Shown piece by piece: positions 8,808 through 15,509 of a stretch of DNA of 49,787 nt. The DNA lies in contig NZ_CABVPL010000057.1 in NCBI RefSeq assembly GCF_902499045.1, positions 1-49,787 on the forward strand. The letters run 5' to 3'. Position 1 is the first letter of the stretch. The number at the start of each line of letters is the position of its first letter. This stretch comes from Burkholderia latens (GTDB lineage Bacteria; Pseudomonadota; Gammaproteobacteria; Burkholderiales; Burkholderiaceae). The notes under the pieces were generated by a model. It saw nothing but the letters and a program-made list of their open reading frames with translations, was not told where the DNA came from and made no database searches. A program made the position numbers and the translations under genes.

Positions 8808-8821
8808 AGCACGTTCGTGCT
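8808..8821. promoter_or_regulatory. 14-bp palindrome in a divergent promoter region
   Basis: AGCACGTTCGTGCT is a perfect 6-bp inverted repeat with a 2-base centre, in the 199-base gap between the divergent GST and crotonase genes. It abuts a TAGTCT that could serve as a -10 for the crotonase gene. The size and position suit a dimeric repressor operator; the cognate regulator is not evident here. Confidence 0.4.
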
Positions 8822-8937
8822 AGTCTAAAGCAGTTTCATGTCCGTCACGACAACATTGCATCCGCTGCGGCATCCTGCCCGCATGCATGCACGACGCGCG
8901 GCGCCGCAGCGTCGCCATCCGATGGAGACACATTCGC

Positions 8938-9729
8938 ATGAGTGCTGAACTGCTGGCCTCGCGTCCGCCCGAGAGCGAATCGACGCTCGTCCTCACGCTG
9001 TCCAATCCCGGTGCGCGCAACGCGCTGCATCCCGACATGTACGCGGCCGGCGTCGAAGCGCTCGCCACTGCCGATCGCGACCCGGCGATTCGCGCCGTCG
9101 TGCTCACGGGTGCCGATCGCTTCTTTTGCGCGGGCGGCAACCTGAACCGGCTGCTCGACAATCGCTCGAAGGATCCGTCCTACCAGGCCGACAGCATCGA
9201 TCAGCTCGCCGCGTGGATCACGGCGATCCGCGCCTCGACGAAGCCGGTGATTGCAGCGGTCGAAGGCGCGGCGGCCGGCGCGGGCTTCTCGCTCGCGCTC
9301 GCATGCGACCTGATCGTCGCCGCGCACGACGCGAAGTTCGTGATGTCGTACGCGCGCGTCGGTCTCACGCCGGACGGCGGCGGCTCATGGTTCCTCGCCC
9401 GTGCGCTGCCGCGCGCGCTGGCGGCCGAAATCCTGTTCGAGGGCAAGCCCGCCGCGGCCGAACGCCTGCATGCGCTCGGCGTCGTCAACCGGCTCGCAGC
9501 CCCCGGCGCCGCATTGTCCGAGGCGCTCGCGTGGGCCGACTCGCTCGCCGGCATCTCGCCGAACGCGCTCACGCGCATCAAGTCGATGCTCGACGACGCG
9601 GCCGCGCAGCCGCTCGACGCGCATCTCTGCACCGAGCGCGATCACTTCGTCGCGTCGCTGCATCACGCGGATGCGTTCGAAGGGATTACCGCGTTTCTCG
9701 AGAAACGCCAGCCACGCTACAAGCGCTGA
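8938..9729 (+). CDS. Enoyl-CoA hydratase/isomerase superfamily protein, PaaG-like
   Basis: A 263-residue crotonase-fold enzyme with oxyanion-hole motifs FFCAGGNL (62-69) and EGAAAGAGFSLALACDL. By my alignment both catalytic Glu of classical enoyl-CoA hydratase are absent (Ser118 and Tyr138), while Asp146 in GLTPDGGGSW matches the catalytic Asp of PaaG-type isomerases and oxepin-CoA hydrolase-like proteins. It is therefore more likely an isomerase or ring-opening-type crotonase than a simple hydratase. ATG 8938 follows GGAGA; an upstream in-frame ATG at 8887 lacks a good site. Cytoplasmic. Substrate unknown. Confidence 0.85.
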   Translation: MSAELLASRPPESESTLVLTLSNPGARNALHPDMYAAGVEALATADRDPAIRAVVLTGADRFFCAGGNLNRLLDNRSKDPSYQADSIDQLAAWITAIRASTKPVIAAVEGAAAGAGFSLALACDLIVAAHDAKFVMSYARVGLTPDGGGSWFLARALPRALAAEILFEGKPAAAERLHALGVVNRLAAPGAALSEALAWADSLAGISPNALTRIKSMLDDAAAQPLDAHLCTERDHFVASLHHADAFEGITAFLEKRQPRYKR

Positions 9730-9902
9730 ACCGTCGGGATTCCGCCGCTCGAACGGCGTGACCGGCACCACGGCGGCACGCACGCGCATGCGTGCGCCCG
9801 CACGTTCGCACCGCCTGCAGCCCGCGTCGATCCATGCTCTAATGACCGCCTGTCGCGGCGCCGTGCCGGCGCCGTTTTCGCGCATGCCACGAAGGAGTGA
9901 CG

Positions 9903-10595
9903 ATGATCGACGTCTACAGCTGGGCGACCCCGAACGGCCACAAGATCCACATCATGCTCGAGGAAACGGGCCTCGCGTATCGTGCGCATCCGGTCGATAT
10001 CGGCGCGGGCGACCAGTTCAAGCCCGAGTTCCTGAAGATCAGCCCGAACAATAAGATCCCCGCGATCGTCGATCCGGACGGCCCCGGCGGCAAGCCGATC
10101 TCGCTGTTCGAATCGGGCGCGATCCTCGTCTACCTCGCGGAAAAAACCGGCAAGTTCCTGCCGTCGGATCCGGCCGCGCGCTACGCGACGCTCGAATGGC
10201 TGATGTTCCAGATGGGCGGCGTCGGCCCGATGCTCGGGCAAGCGCACCATTTCCGCCTGTACGCGCCGGAAAAAATCGAATACGCGGTGAATCGCTATAC
10301 GAACGAAGCGAAGCGCCTGTACAACGTGATGGACAAGCGCCTCGGCGAATCCGAATACCTCGCGGGCGACACGTACACGATCGCGGACATCGCGACGTTC
10401 CCCTGGACGCGGTCATGGCAAAACCAGGGCGTCGTGCTCGACGAACTGCCGAACGTGAAGCGCTGGCACGACGCGATTGCCGCGCGTCCGGCCGTACAGC
10501 GCGGCGTCGAAGTCCTCACGTCGCTGCGCAAGGCGCTGCAGGACGACAAGGCACGCGAGATCCTGTTCGGTGCGACCCAATACGCGAAGCACTGA
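9903..10595 (+). CDS. Glutathione S-transferase, YfcG/nu-class type
   Basis: A 230-residue GST that resembles E. coli YfcG, with N-terminal MIDVYSWATPNGHKIHIML, the cis-Pro loop NNKIPAI and glutathione contact LFESGAILVYLAE. YfcG-type enzymes act mainly as glutathione-dependent disulfide-bond oxidoreductases, using a Thr/Asn pair; here Thr-Pro-Asn is at residues 9-11. ATG 9903 is preceded by GAAGGAG with 5-base spacing; the in-frame GTG at 9897 overlaps that site. The 3' end overlaps the convergent MaoC gene by 80 bases. Confidence 0.88.
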   Translation: MIDVYSWATPNGHKIHIMLEETGLAYRAHPVDIGAGDQFKPEFLKISPNNKIPAIVDPDGPGGKPISLFESGAILVYLAEKTGKFLPSDPAARYATLEWLMFQMGGVGPMLGQAHHFRLYAPEKIEYAVNRYTNEAKRLYNVMDKRLGESEYLAGDTYTIADIATFPWTRSWQNQGVVLDELPNVKRWHDAIAARPAVQRGVEVLTSLRKALQDDKAREILFGATQYAKH

Positions 10596-11124
10596 AACAG
10601 CTTGCGACGGATAAACGCAGCGGCATCCGTCGATGCCGCTGCGCGTGGCAGAAGTAGTGCAGCGTGATGAATTCCGCCGCGCAAACGAGCAGCGGCGCAT
10701 CGGGACGCTCGGCCTGCACCGACACCGCCCACGTCACCTGCACGCCGCCGCGCGCGGCCTCCGCGGTTTCTTTCACCGCGAACAGCGCACGCACGCGCGC
10801 ACCGACCGGCACCGGCTTCAGGAACCGCACGCGGTTCAGTCCGTAGTTCACGCCCATCTTCTGCTCGAAGCGCATCGCGTCCGTCATCAGCGCGGGAATC
10901 AGCGACAGCGTCAGGAAGCCGTGCGCGATCGGGCCGCCGAACGGTGACTCGCGCCGCGCACGCTCGGGATCGACATGAATCCACTGGTGGTCGTCGGTCG
11001 CATCGGCGAAACGGTCGACCCGCTGCTGATCGATCCCGATCCAGCCGCTAGCGAACGGCTCCGCGCCGACCAGCGCACGCAGCGCCTGCGTCGATGCGAT
11101 GAGCGGCAACGTCGTGTCCGTCAT
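10516..11124 (-). CDS. MaoC-like (R)-specific hydratase with a 3' extension overlapping the GST gene
   Basis: A 202-residue hot-dog-fold protein. The hydratase-2 motif is present with catalytic Asp and His (FADATDDHQWIHVD, His50), then SPFGGPIAHGFLT. The family core ends at about residue 158 (CAAEFITLHYF). The following 44 residues are Arg/Ser/Cys-rich with no family resemblance, run through an 11-bp hairpin and overlap the convergent GST gene by 80 bases. This suggests loss of an ancestral stop codon. The start overlaps the stop of the upstream MaoC gene (ATGA at 11121-11124), so the two are translationally coupled. Probably hydrates an enoyl-CoA made by the upstream dehydrogenases. Confidence 0.82.
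   Translation of the reverse strand: MTDTTLPLIASTQALRALVGAEPFASGWIGIDQQRVDRFADATDDHQWIHVDPERARRESPFGGPIAHGFLTLSLIPALMTDAMRFEQKMGVNYGLNRVRFLKPVPVGARVRALFAVKETAEAARGGVQVTWAVSVQAERPDAPLLVCAAEFITLHYFCHAQRHRRMPLRLSVASCFSASRIGSHRTGSRVPCRPAAPCAAT
10616..10643. other. Hairpin between convergent GST and MaoC reading frames
   Basis: CGCAGCGGCAT and ATGCCGCTGCG form a perfect 11-bp stem with a 6-base loop, 20 bases past the GST stop. On the - strand it is followed by GTTTATC, a weak U-tract; on the + strand there is none. It is probably a modest terminator for the MaoC operon that now lies inside the extended frame. Confidence 0.5.
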
Positions 11125-11621
11125 GCGCCCGCTCCTTGCGGATGGCGCAGCCCGAAGATCACCTTGGTGTGAACGGTGATCACCGTGTCGCCGGCTTCGT
11201 TGATGCCGATCCACTCCGTCGACACGATGCCGCGATCGGGCTTGCTCGCCGACACGCGCTTGTCGTGGATCTTCTGGTGCATCGTGATCGTGTCGCCGGC
11301 GCGCACAGGCTTGAGCCAGCGGATCGAATCGATGCCGGGCGAACCCATGCTGGTCGAATCCGGGCCGAGCTTCTTGACGAGCAGGCCCATGAACACCGAA
11401 CAGGTATGCCAGCCGCTCGCGACGAGCCCGCCGAACGGCGATGCCCTCCCGGCCGCCTCGTCGAGGTGGAACGGTTGCGGGTCGTAGCGTTGCGCGAACG
11501 CCTTGATGTCGTCCGCGTCGAACGTGTAGCGGCCGATTTCGGTCGTGCTGCCGACTTCCAGATCTTCGTAGCTGATACCCACTTGTGTGTCTCCCGTGGC
11601 GCGCTCGCGCGTCGCCGTCAT
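11121..11621 (-). CDS. MaoC-like enoyl-CoA hydratase
   Basis: A 166-residue single hot-dog-domain protein with the hydratase-2 signature (AFAQRYDPQPFHLD with Asp47 and His52, then SPFGGLVASGW) and a C-terminal ITVHTKVIFGLR strand. It overlaps both neighbours by ATGA: its start at 11621 lies in the stop of the upstream acyl-CoA dehydrogenase, and its stop lies in the start of the second MaoC gene. That supports a stoichiometric product set. It could be a homodimer or form a heterodimer with the second MaoC protein. Expected activity is hydration of trans-2-enoyl-CoA; substrate unknown. Confidence 0.87.
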   Translation of the reverse strand: MTATRERATGDTQVGISYEDLEVGSTTEIGRYTFDADDIKAFAQRYDPQPFHLDEAAGRASPFGGLVASGWHTCSVFMGLLVKKLGPDSTSMGSPGIDSIRWLKPVRAGDTITMHQKIHDKRVSASKPDRGIVSTEWIGINEAGDTVITVHTKVIFGLRHPQGAGA

Positions 11622-12751
11622 GCTGCGTCGGCCTGCGCGAAATCCGGCAAGGCCGCGATGCGCGCAAGGTGATGATCGGTGTCGCCGAGCGTGGTCTCGA
11701 TGATCGACAGCCGCTTGAACAGGTGCGCGGCGGCAACCTCGTTGGTCACGCCCATCCCGCCGTGCAGCTGCACGGCCTGCTGGCCGACGAACCGCGCGGC
11801 CGCGCCGACCCGCGCTTTCGCGGCGGACACCGCCTTGCGCCGCGCGTCGGCGTCGCCGCCCGCGTAACGCACGGCGGCGAGGTACGTCAGCGAACGCGCC
11901 TGCTCCGCGTGAATCAGCATGTCGACCATCCGGTGCTGCAACGCCTGGAAGCGCGCGATGGGTACGCCGAACTGCTCGCGCGTCTTCGTGTATTCGACCG
12001 TCGCACGATTCAGTTCGTCGAGGGCGCCGACCGCTTCCGCGCACAACAGGAAGGTCGCGTAGTCCGCAATCTGCTCGAGCGCGGCCGCGTCGCGTGCGCC
12101 GCCGGTCAACCGCCGAGCAGGCGTTTCATGCAGCTCGATCGTTGCGGCGCGCTGGCCGTCGATCGTCCGGTAGTCGGCGAGTTTGACGCCCGCGGCATCG
12201 CGCTCGACGACGAACAGGCCGATGCCACCGCCGTCGACGCGCGCGGGCACGATCCACGCATGTGCCTGCGCGCCGTGCTGGACGACCGATTTCGTGCCGG
12301 TCAGCCGGTACGTGCCGCCCGCTTCGCGCGCATGCGTATCGATTTCGTAGAGATCGTAGCGCGCCCGCGGTTCGTGGAACGCGACGGCCAGGCGCTTCTG
12401 CCCCTGCGCGACCGCTTCCAGCAGCGCCGCATCGTCGCCCGTGCCGGAGCCGGCGACCCGCAGCGCCTCGACGCCGACTGCCGTCGCCCAGTACGGCTCG
12501 ATCACGAGTGCGCGGCCGAGCTCCTGCATCGCCACCAGCATGTCGACCGGCCCGCCGCCGAGGCCGCCCTGTGCGTCCGGCACGGGCAGCGCGGTCAGGC
12601 CGAGCTCCGCGAATGCGCTCCATTGCGCGTCCGATACGCCCGCGTCGCTGCGCACGATCGCCTGGCGCGCATCGAAACCATATTGCTCGCCGAGATAACG
12701 GCGCAGCGCATCGGCGAACTGTTGCTGCTCGTCGGTAAAGCTGAAATCCAT
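11618..12751 (-). CDS. Acyl-CoA dehydrogenase-like subunit lacking the catalytic Glu
   Basis: A 377-residue flavoprotein-type acyl-CoA dehydrogenase, with MDFSFTDEQQQFADALRRYL at the start, a middle beta domain, and VQLHGGMGVTNEVAAAHLFKRL near the C-terminus. The C-terminal position where active enzymes have a catalytic Glu (compare GGSNEIQ in the partner) reads LGDTDHHLARIA, with no Glu. The pattern resembles the smaller FadE subunit of heteromeric enzymes such as the mycobacterial FadE28-FadE29 pair. It lies 19 bases after the partner gene and overlaps the next gene by 4 bases. Likely a structural/FAD-sharing partner rather than a stand-alone enzyme. Confidence 0.87.
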   Translation of the reverse strand: MDFSFTDEQQQFADALRRYLGEQYGFDARQAIVRSDAGVSDAQWSAFAELGLTALPVPDAQGGLGGGPVDMLVAMQELGRALVIEPYWATAVGVEALRVAGSGTGDDAALLEAVAQGQKRLAVAFHEPRARYDLYEIDTHAREAGGTYRLTGTKSVVQHGAQAHAWIVPARVDGGGIGLFVVERDAAGVKLADYRTIDGQRAATIELHETPARRLTGGARDAAALEQIADYATFLLCAEAVGALDELNRATVEYTKTREQFGVPIARFQALQHRMVDMLIHAEQARSLTYLAAVRYAGGDADARRKAVSAAKARVGAAARFVGQQAVQLHGGMGVTNEVAAAHLFKRLSIIETTLGDTDHHLARIAALPDFAQADAA

Positions 12752-12770
12752 GGTTGTCTCCGTTCCCTGA

Positions 12771-13967
12771 TCACAGCCCCAGGATCATCTGCGCGATGAT
12801 GTTCTTCTGAATCTCGTTCGAACCGCCGTAGATCGACGTCTTCCGATAGTTGAAGTAGTACGCGGCAAGCGGCGCCGCATCGTCGTCGCCGGCGATGCTG
12901 TGTTCGCGCTCGCCGTCCAGAAACGGGACGTCGAATGGCGCGGCCAGCGGCCCGATCGCGTCGAACATCAGCTCGGTGAGCGCCTGCTGCACCTCGGTAC
13001 CCTTGATCTTCAGCATCGACGCCTCGGGGCCAGGCCCCTTGCCGCTCGTCTCGCGGCTGACGACGCGCAGCACCGTCACCTCGAGCGCCATCAGCTCGAC
13101 TTCGAGCGCCGCGACCTTCGCGGCGAACACGGGATCGGCGAGCAACGGCTTGCCGTTCTTGCGCTGGTTCGACGCCACGCGCTTCAGGAACGCGAGTTCG
13201 CGCTTCGACGCGCCGACGCGCGCGATGCCGGTACGCTCATGGCCGAGCAGATACTTCGCATAGGTCCAGCCGCGATTCTCGTCGCCGACGAGATTCTCGA
13301 CCGGCACCTTCACGTCCTCGAAGAACACTTCGTTGACTTCGTGATCCTCGTCGAGCGTGATGATCGGGCGCACCGTGATGCCCGGTGTCTTCATGTCGAT
13401 CAGCAGGAACGAGATGCCCTCCTGCTTCTTCGCCGCCGGGTCGGTGCGCACGAGGCAGAACATCATGTCCGCGTACTGGCCGAGCGTCGTCCACGTCTTC
13501 TGGCCGTTGACGACGTAGTGGTCGCCGCGGCGTTCGGCGCGCGTGCGCAGCGACGCGAGATCGGACCCGGAACCCGGCTCCGAATAGCCTTGGCACCACC
13601 AGTCGGTGCCGTCGAGGATGCGGGGCAGATAGTGACGCTTCTGCGCGTCGCTGCCGTATTTCATCAACACCGGCGCGACCATCGACACGCCGAACGGCAG
13701 CACGGTCGGCGCACCGATGCGCGCGCACTCCTCGTCCCAGATGTGCCGCTGCGTCGCATTCCAGCCCGGACCGCCGTATTCGACCGGCCATGCGGGCGCG
13801 GACCAGCCGCGCTGGCCGAGAATCCGATGCCAGCTCGCGAAATCGTCGCGGTCGAGTCGTTTGTGATCGAGTACTTTGGCGCGCAGTGCGTGAGGCAGAT
13901 TCGCCTCGAGCCAGGCGCGGACGTCGGCGCGGAACGCGTCGTCAGCGGGGGAATAATCCAGATCCAT
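12771..13967 (-). CDS. Acyl-CoA dehydrogenase, catalytic subunit
   Basis: A 398-residue acyl-CoA dehydrogenase. Visible signatures are WCQGYSEPGSGSDLASL (FAD/substrate loop), VNGQKTWTTLGQYADMMFCL, and a C-terminal YGGSNEIQKNIIAQ with catalytic Glu385. ATG 13967 is chosen because AGGAGA lies upstream; the in-frame start at 14009 is inside an upstream hairpin. It is the first gene of a four-gene operon with a second dehydrogenase subunit and two MaoC hydratases. Together they could introduce and hydrate a double bond in an acyl-CoA, the first two steps of beta-oxidation. The substrate cannot be read from sequence; branched or bulky acyl-CoA is possible by analogy with mycobacterial steroid enzymes. 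Confidence 0.88.
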   Translation of the reverse strand: MDLDYSPADDAFRADVRAWLEANLPHALRAKVLDHKRLDRDDFASWHRILGQRGWSAPAWPVEYGGPGWNATQRHIWDEECARIGAPTVLPFGVSMVAPVLMKYGSDAQKRHYLPRILDGTDWWCQGYSEPGSGSDLASLRTRAERRGDHYVVNGQKTWTTLGQYADMMFCLVRTDPAAKKQEGISFLLIDMKTPGITVRPIITLDEDHEVNEVFFEDVKVPVENLVGDENRGWTYAKYLLGHERTGIARVGASKRELAFLKRVASNQRKNGKPLLADPVFAAKVAALEVELMALEVTVLRVVSRETSGKGPGPEASMLKIKGTEVQQALTELMFDAIGPLAAPFDVPFLDGEREHSIAGDDDAAPLAAYYFNYRKTSIYGGSNEIQKNIIAQMILGL

Positions 13968-13968
13968 G

Positions 13969-14015
13969 CGCAGTGTCTCCTGTCCGCGGCCGTCCCCGGC
14001 CAAGGACACACTGCG
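13969..14015 (-). promoter_or_regulatory. Hairpin that holds the Shine-Dalgarno of the acyl-CoA dehydrogenase gene
   Basis: In the - strand RNA, CGCAGTGT pairs with ACACTGCG (8 bp), GTCC with GGAC and GGCC with GGCC. The only 3'-side bulge in the lower stem is AGGAG, the predicted ribosome binding site. The basal stem ends one base before ATG 13967. The upstream DUF1178 stop is only 4 bases from the 5' arm. The structure should limit ribosome access unless opened; a pure DNA operator role is the alternative. Confidence 0.5.
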
Positions 14016-14019
14016 TACG

Positions 14020-14442
14020 TCATTGCAGCGGTTCTTTCAGCGCGACAGGAATCGGCAGCGGCATCACGTCGATGCCTTCTTCGACCAAGGATTGCGCATC
14101 CTCCGGCGTCGTGACGCCACGAATGCTGCGTGCCGGCGCCTCGTTGTAATGGATGCGCCGCGCTTCCTCGGCGAAGCGCTCGCCCACGTTCTCGGTTTTC
14201 TCCAGCACCTCGCGCAGTGCACGCATCACCTGCGCCTGCATCGCGCGCGGATCGGCCGGCTGCGCCTGTGTCGCGCCCGACAGGTTCAGGCGCGGCGCCG
14301 ACGGCATCCGGTTGATCTCCGTCGTTCCGCACACCGGACATTCGACCAGCTTGCGGGACAACTGCGCTTCGAACTCATCGGCGGAAGCGAACCAGCCTTC
14401 GAACCGATGACCGTGCGGGCACTGTAAATCGAGGACCTTCAT
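14020..14442 (-). CDS. DUF1178 family protein
   Basis: A 140-residue small cytoplasmic protein. The N-terminal half has a probable zinc-ribbon: Cys8 with His10/His12 (LQCPHGHRFEG) and Cys35-Cys38 (ECPVCGTTEI). The middle is helical, and the end is MPLPIPVALKEPLQ, typical of DUF1178. Function unknown. It lies downstream of the nuo-DUF2818-Nudix series on the same strand, after a 138-base gap that holds a GC stem without a T-run. The gap before the dehydrogenase operon is only 52 bases and is filled by a hairpin. Confidence 0.88.
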   Translation of the reverse strand: MKVLDLQCPHGHRFEGWFASADEFEAQLSRKLVECPVCGTTEINRMPSAPRLNLSGATQAQPADPRAMQAQVMRALREVLEKTENVGERFAEEARRIHYNEAPARSIRGVTTPEDAQSLVEEGIDVMPLPIPVALKEPLQ

Positions 14443-14580
14443 GCTGAATCAGGGCGTGTGACGAGTGTAGCGCAAAACGTGCTTTTGTGAACGACCGTGC
14501 TAAATCAAGGATCGCGCGGCCAGGCGGGCCGCCGCGTCATCGGATTGTAACGCGGCGCTCCGCCCGCTGCAGACCGCCGG

Positions 14581-15171
14581 TCAGGACTGCTCGGCCGAGC
14601 CGAGCGGCCACGCGCCGGACAACACCTTGTCGAGCCACATCGTGCCGATGATCGTCTTCACGTCGGTGATCTGGCCCGTGCGCACCCATTCGAGCAGGTC
14701 GGGCAGCGTCGCGGTGAACGTTTCGAGGAATTCGCCTTCGTCGAGCTTGCGCTCGCCGGCCGTCAGCCCGCGCGCGAGATACAGGTCGATGAATTCGGTC
14801 GAGTAGGAAATGATCGGGTGAATCCGCGCCAGGAACACGTATTCGCGTGCCGTATAGCCGGTTTCCTCGCGCAGTTCGCGCACCGCGCACGCAAGCGCGC
14901 CTTCGTTCGGATCGAGCTTGCCGGCCGGGAATTCGGCCATGACCTTGCCGATCGGATAGCGATACTGGCTTTCCATCAGCACGCGGCCGTCGTCGAACAG
15001 CGGGATGATCATCACCGCGCCCGGATGCTGCACGTATTCGCGCGTGGCCTGCTTGCCGTCCGGCAGACGGACGGTGTCGCGCTTCAGCTTGAGGAACGAG
15101 CCTTCGAAAATCGCCTCGCTCTCGACGCAGGTTTCGGTCAGTGCGGCGTCGTGATTGGGTAGTTCGGCCAT
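14581..15171 (-). CDS. Nudix hydrolase, ADP-ribose pyrophosphatase-like
   Basis: A 196-residue Nudix enzyme. The Nudix box follows the pattern Gly-X5-Glu-X7-Arg-Glu-X2-Glu-Glu-X-Gly (starting GKLDPNEGAL and ending RELREETGY). The surrounding EFPAGKLDPNE and the C-terminal dimer-type region match the ADP-ribose pyrophosphatase group, which splits ADP-ribose to AMP and ribose 5-phosphate. ATG 15171 is chosen because the longer in-frame version would overlap the DUF2818 gene. The position after the complex I operon suggests a link to NAD(H) turnover, which is inference only. Confidence 0.88.
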   Translation of the reverse strand: MAELPNHDAALTETCVESEAIFEGSFLKLKRDTVRLPDGKQATREYVQHPGAVMIIPLFDDGRVLMESQYRYPIGKVMAEFPAGKLDPNEGALACAVRELREETGYTAREYVFLARIHPIISYSTEFIDLYLARGLTAGERKLDEGEFLETFTATLPDLLEWVRTGQITDVKTIIGTMWLDKVLSGAWPLGSAEQS

Positions 15172-15212
15172 CGGCGGGCTCCTGAGAAGTGAGCACGCGA
15201 CGGCCGAAGCCG

Positions 15213-15509
15213 TCAGCGTCGTTTGACGAGATATTGAAACGTGAAGCCGGGAAACGCGAACACGACGAAGAGACTGAACGTGATCGCGTAAAACTGCCAG
15301 CCTTGTTCGAAGCGGTTGCCGGCGCGCGACTCGAGCCAGAAGCCGAGCGCGCCGACCACGAAATACAGCACGATCAGCTCGCCGATCCGGATCCACGCGC
15401 TTTTCTTCGTCGCGCCGAACGGCACGACGGCGAAGAGACGTTGGTTCAGGAACGGCACGTTGGCGCCCGCAAGCGCCAACAGCACGATGAACCAGCCGGC
15501 TGCCGACAT
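15213..15509 (-). CDS. DUF2818 membrane protein coupled to nuoN
   Basis: A 98-residue inner-membrane protein with about three hydrophobic helices (residues 4-22, 42-60, 70-90), matching my recollection of DUF2818, which occurs after nuoN in betaproteobacteria. Its ATG shares one base with the nuoN stop (TAATG), so translation is coupled. Function unknown; location and coupling suggest an assembly factor or accessory subunit of complex I. Confidence 0.82.
   Translation of the reverse strand: MSAAGWFIVLLALAGANVPFLNQRLFAVVPFGATKKSAWIRIGELIVLYFVVGALGFWLESRAGNRFEQGWQFYAITFSLFVVFAFPGFTFQYLVKRR

Noticed and set aside
15172-15396. Longer Nudix protein starting at 15396
   Set aside because: It would overlap most of the DUF2818 gene, which has a coupled start and a coherent membrane protein sequence.
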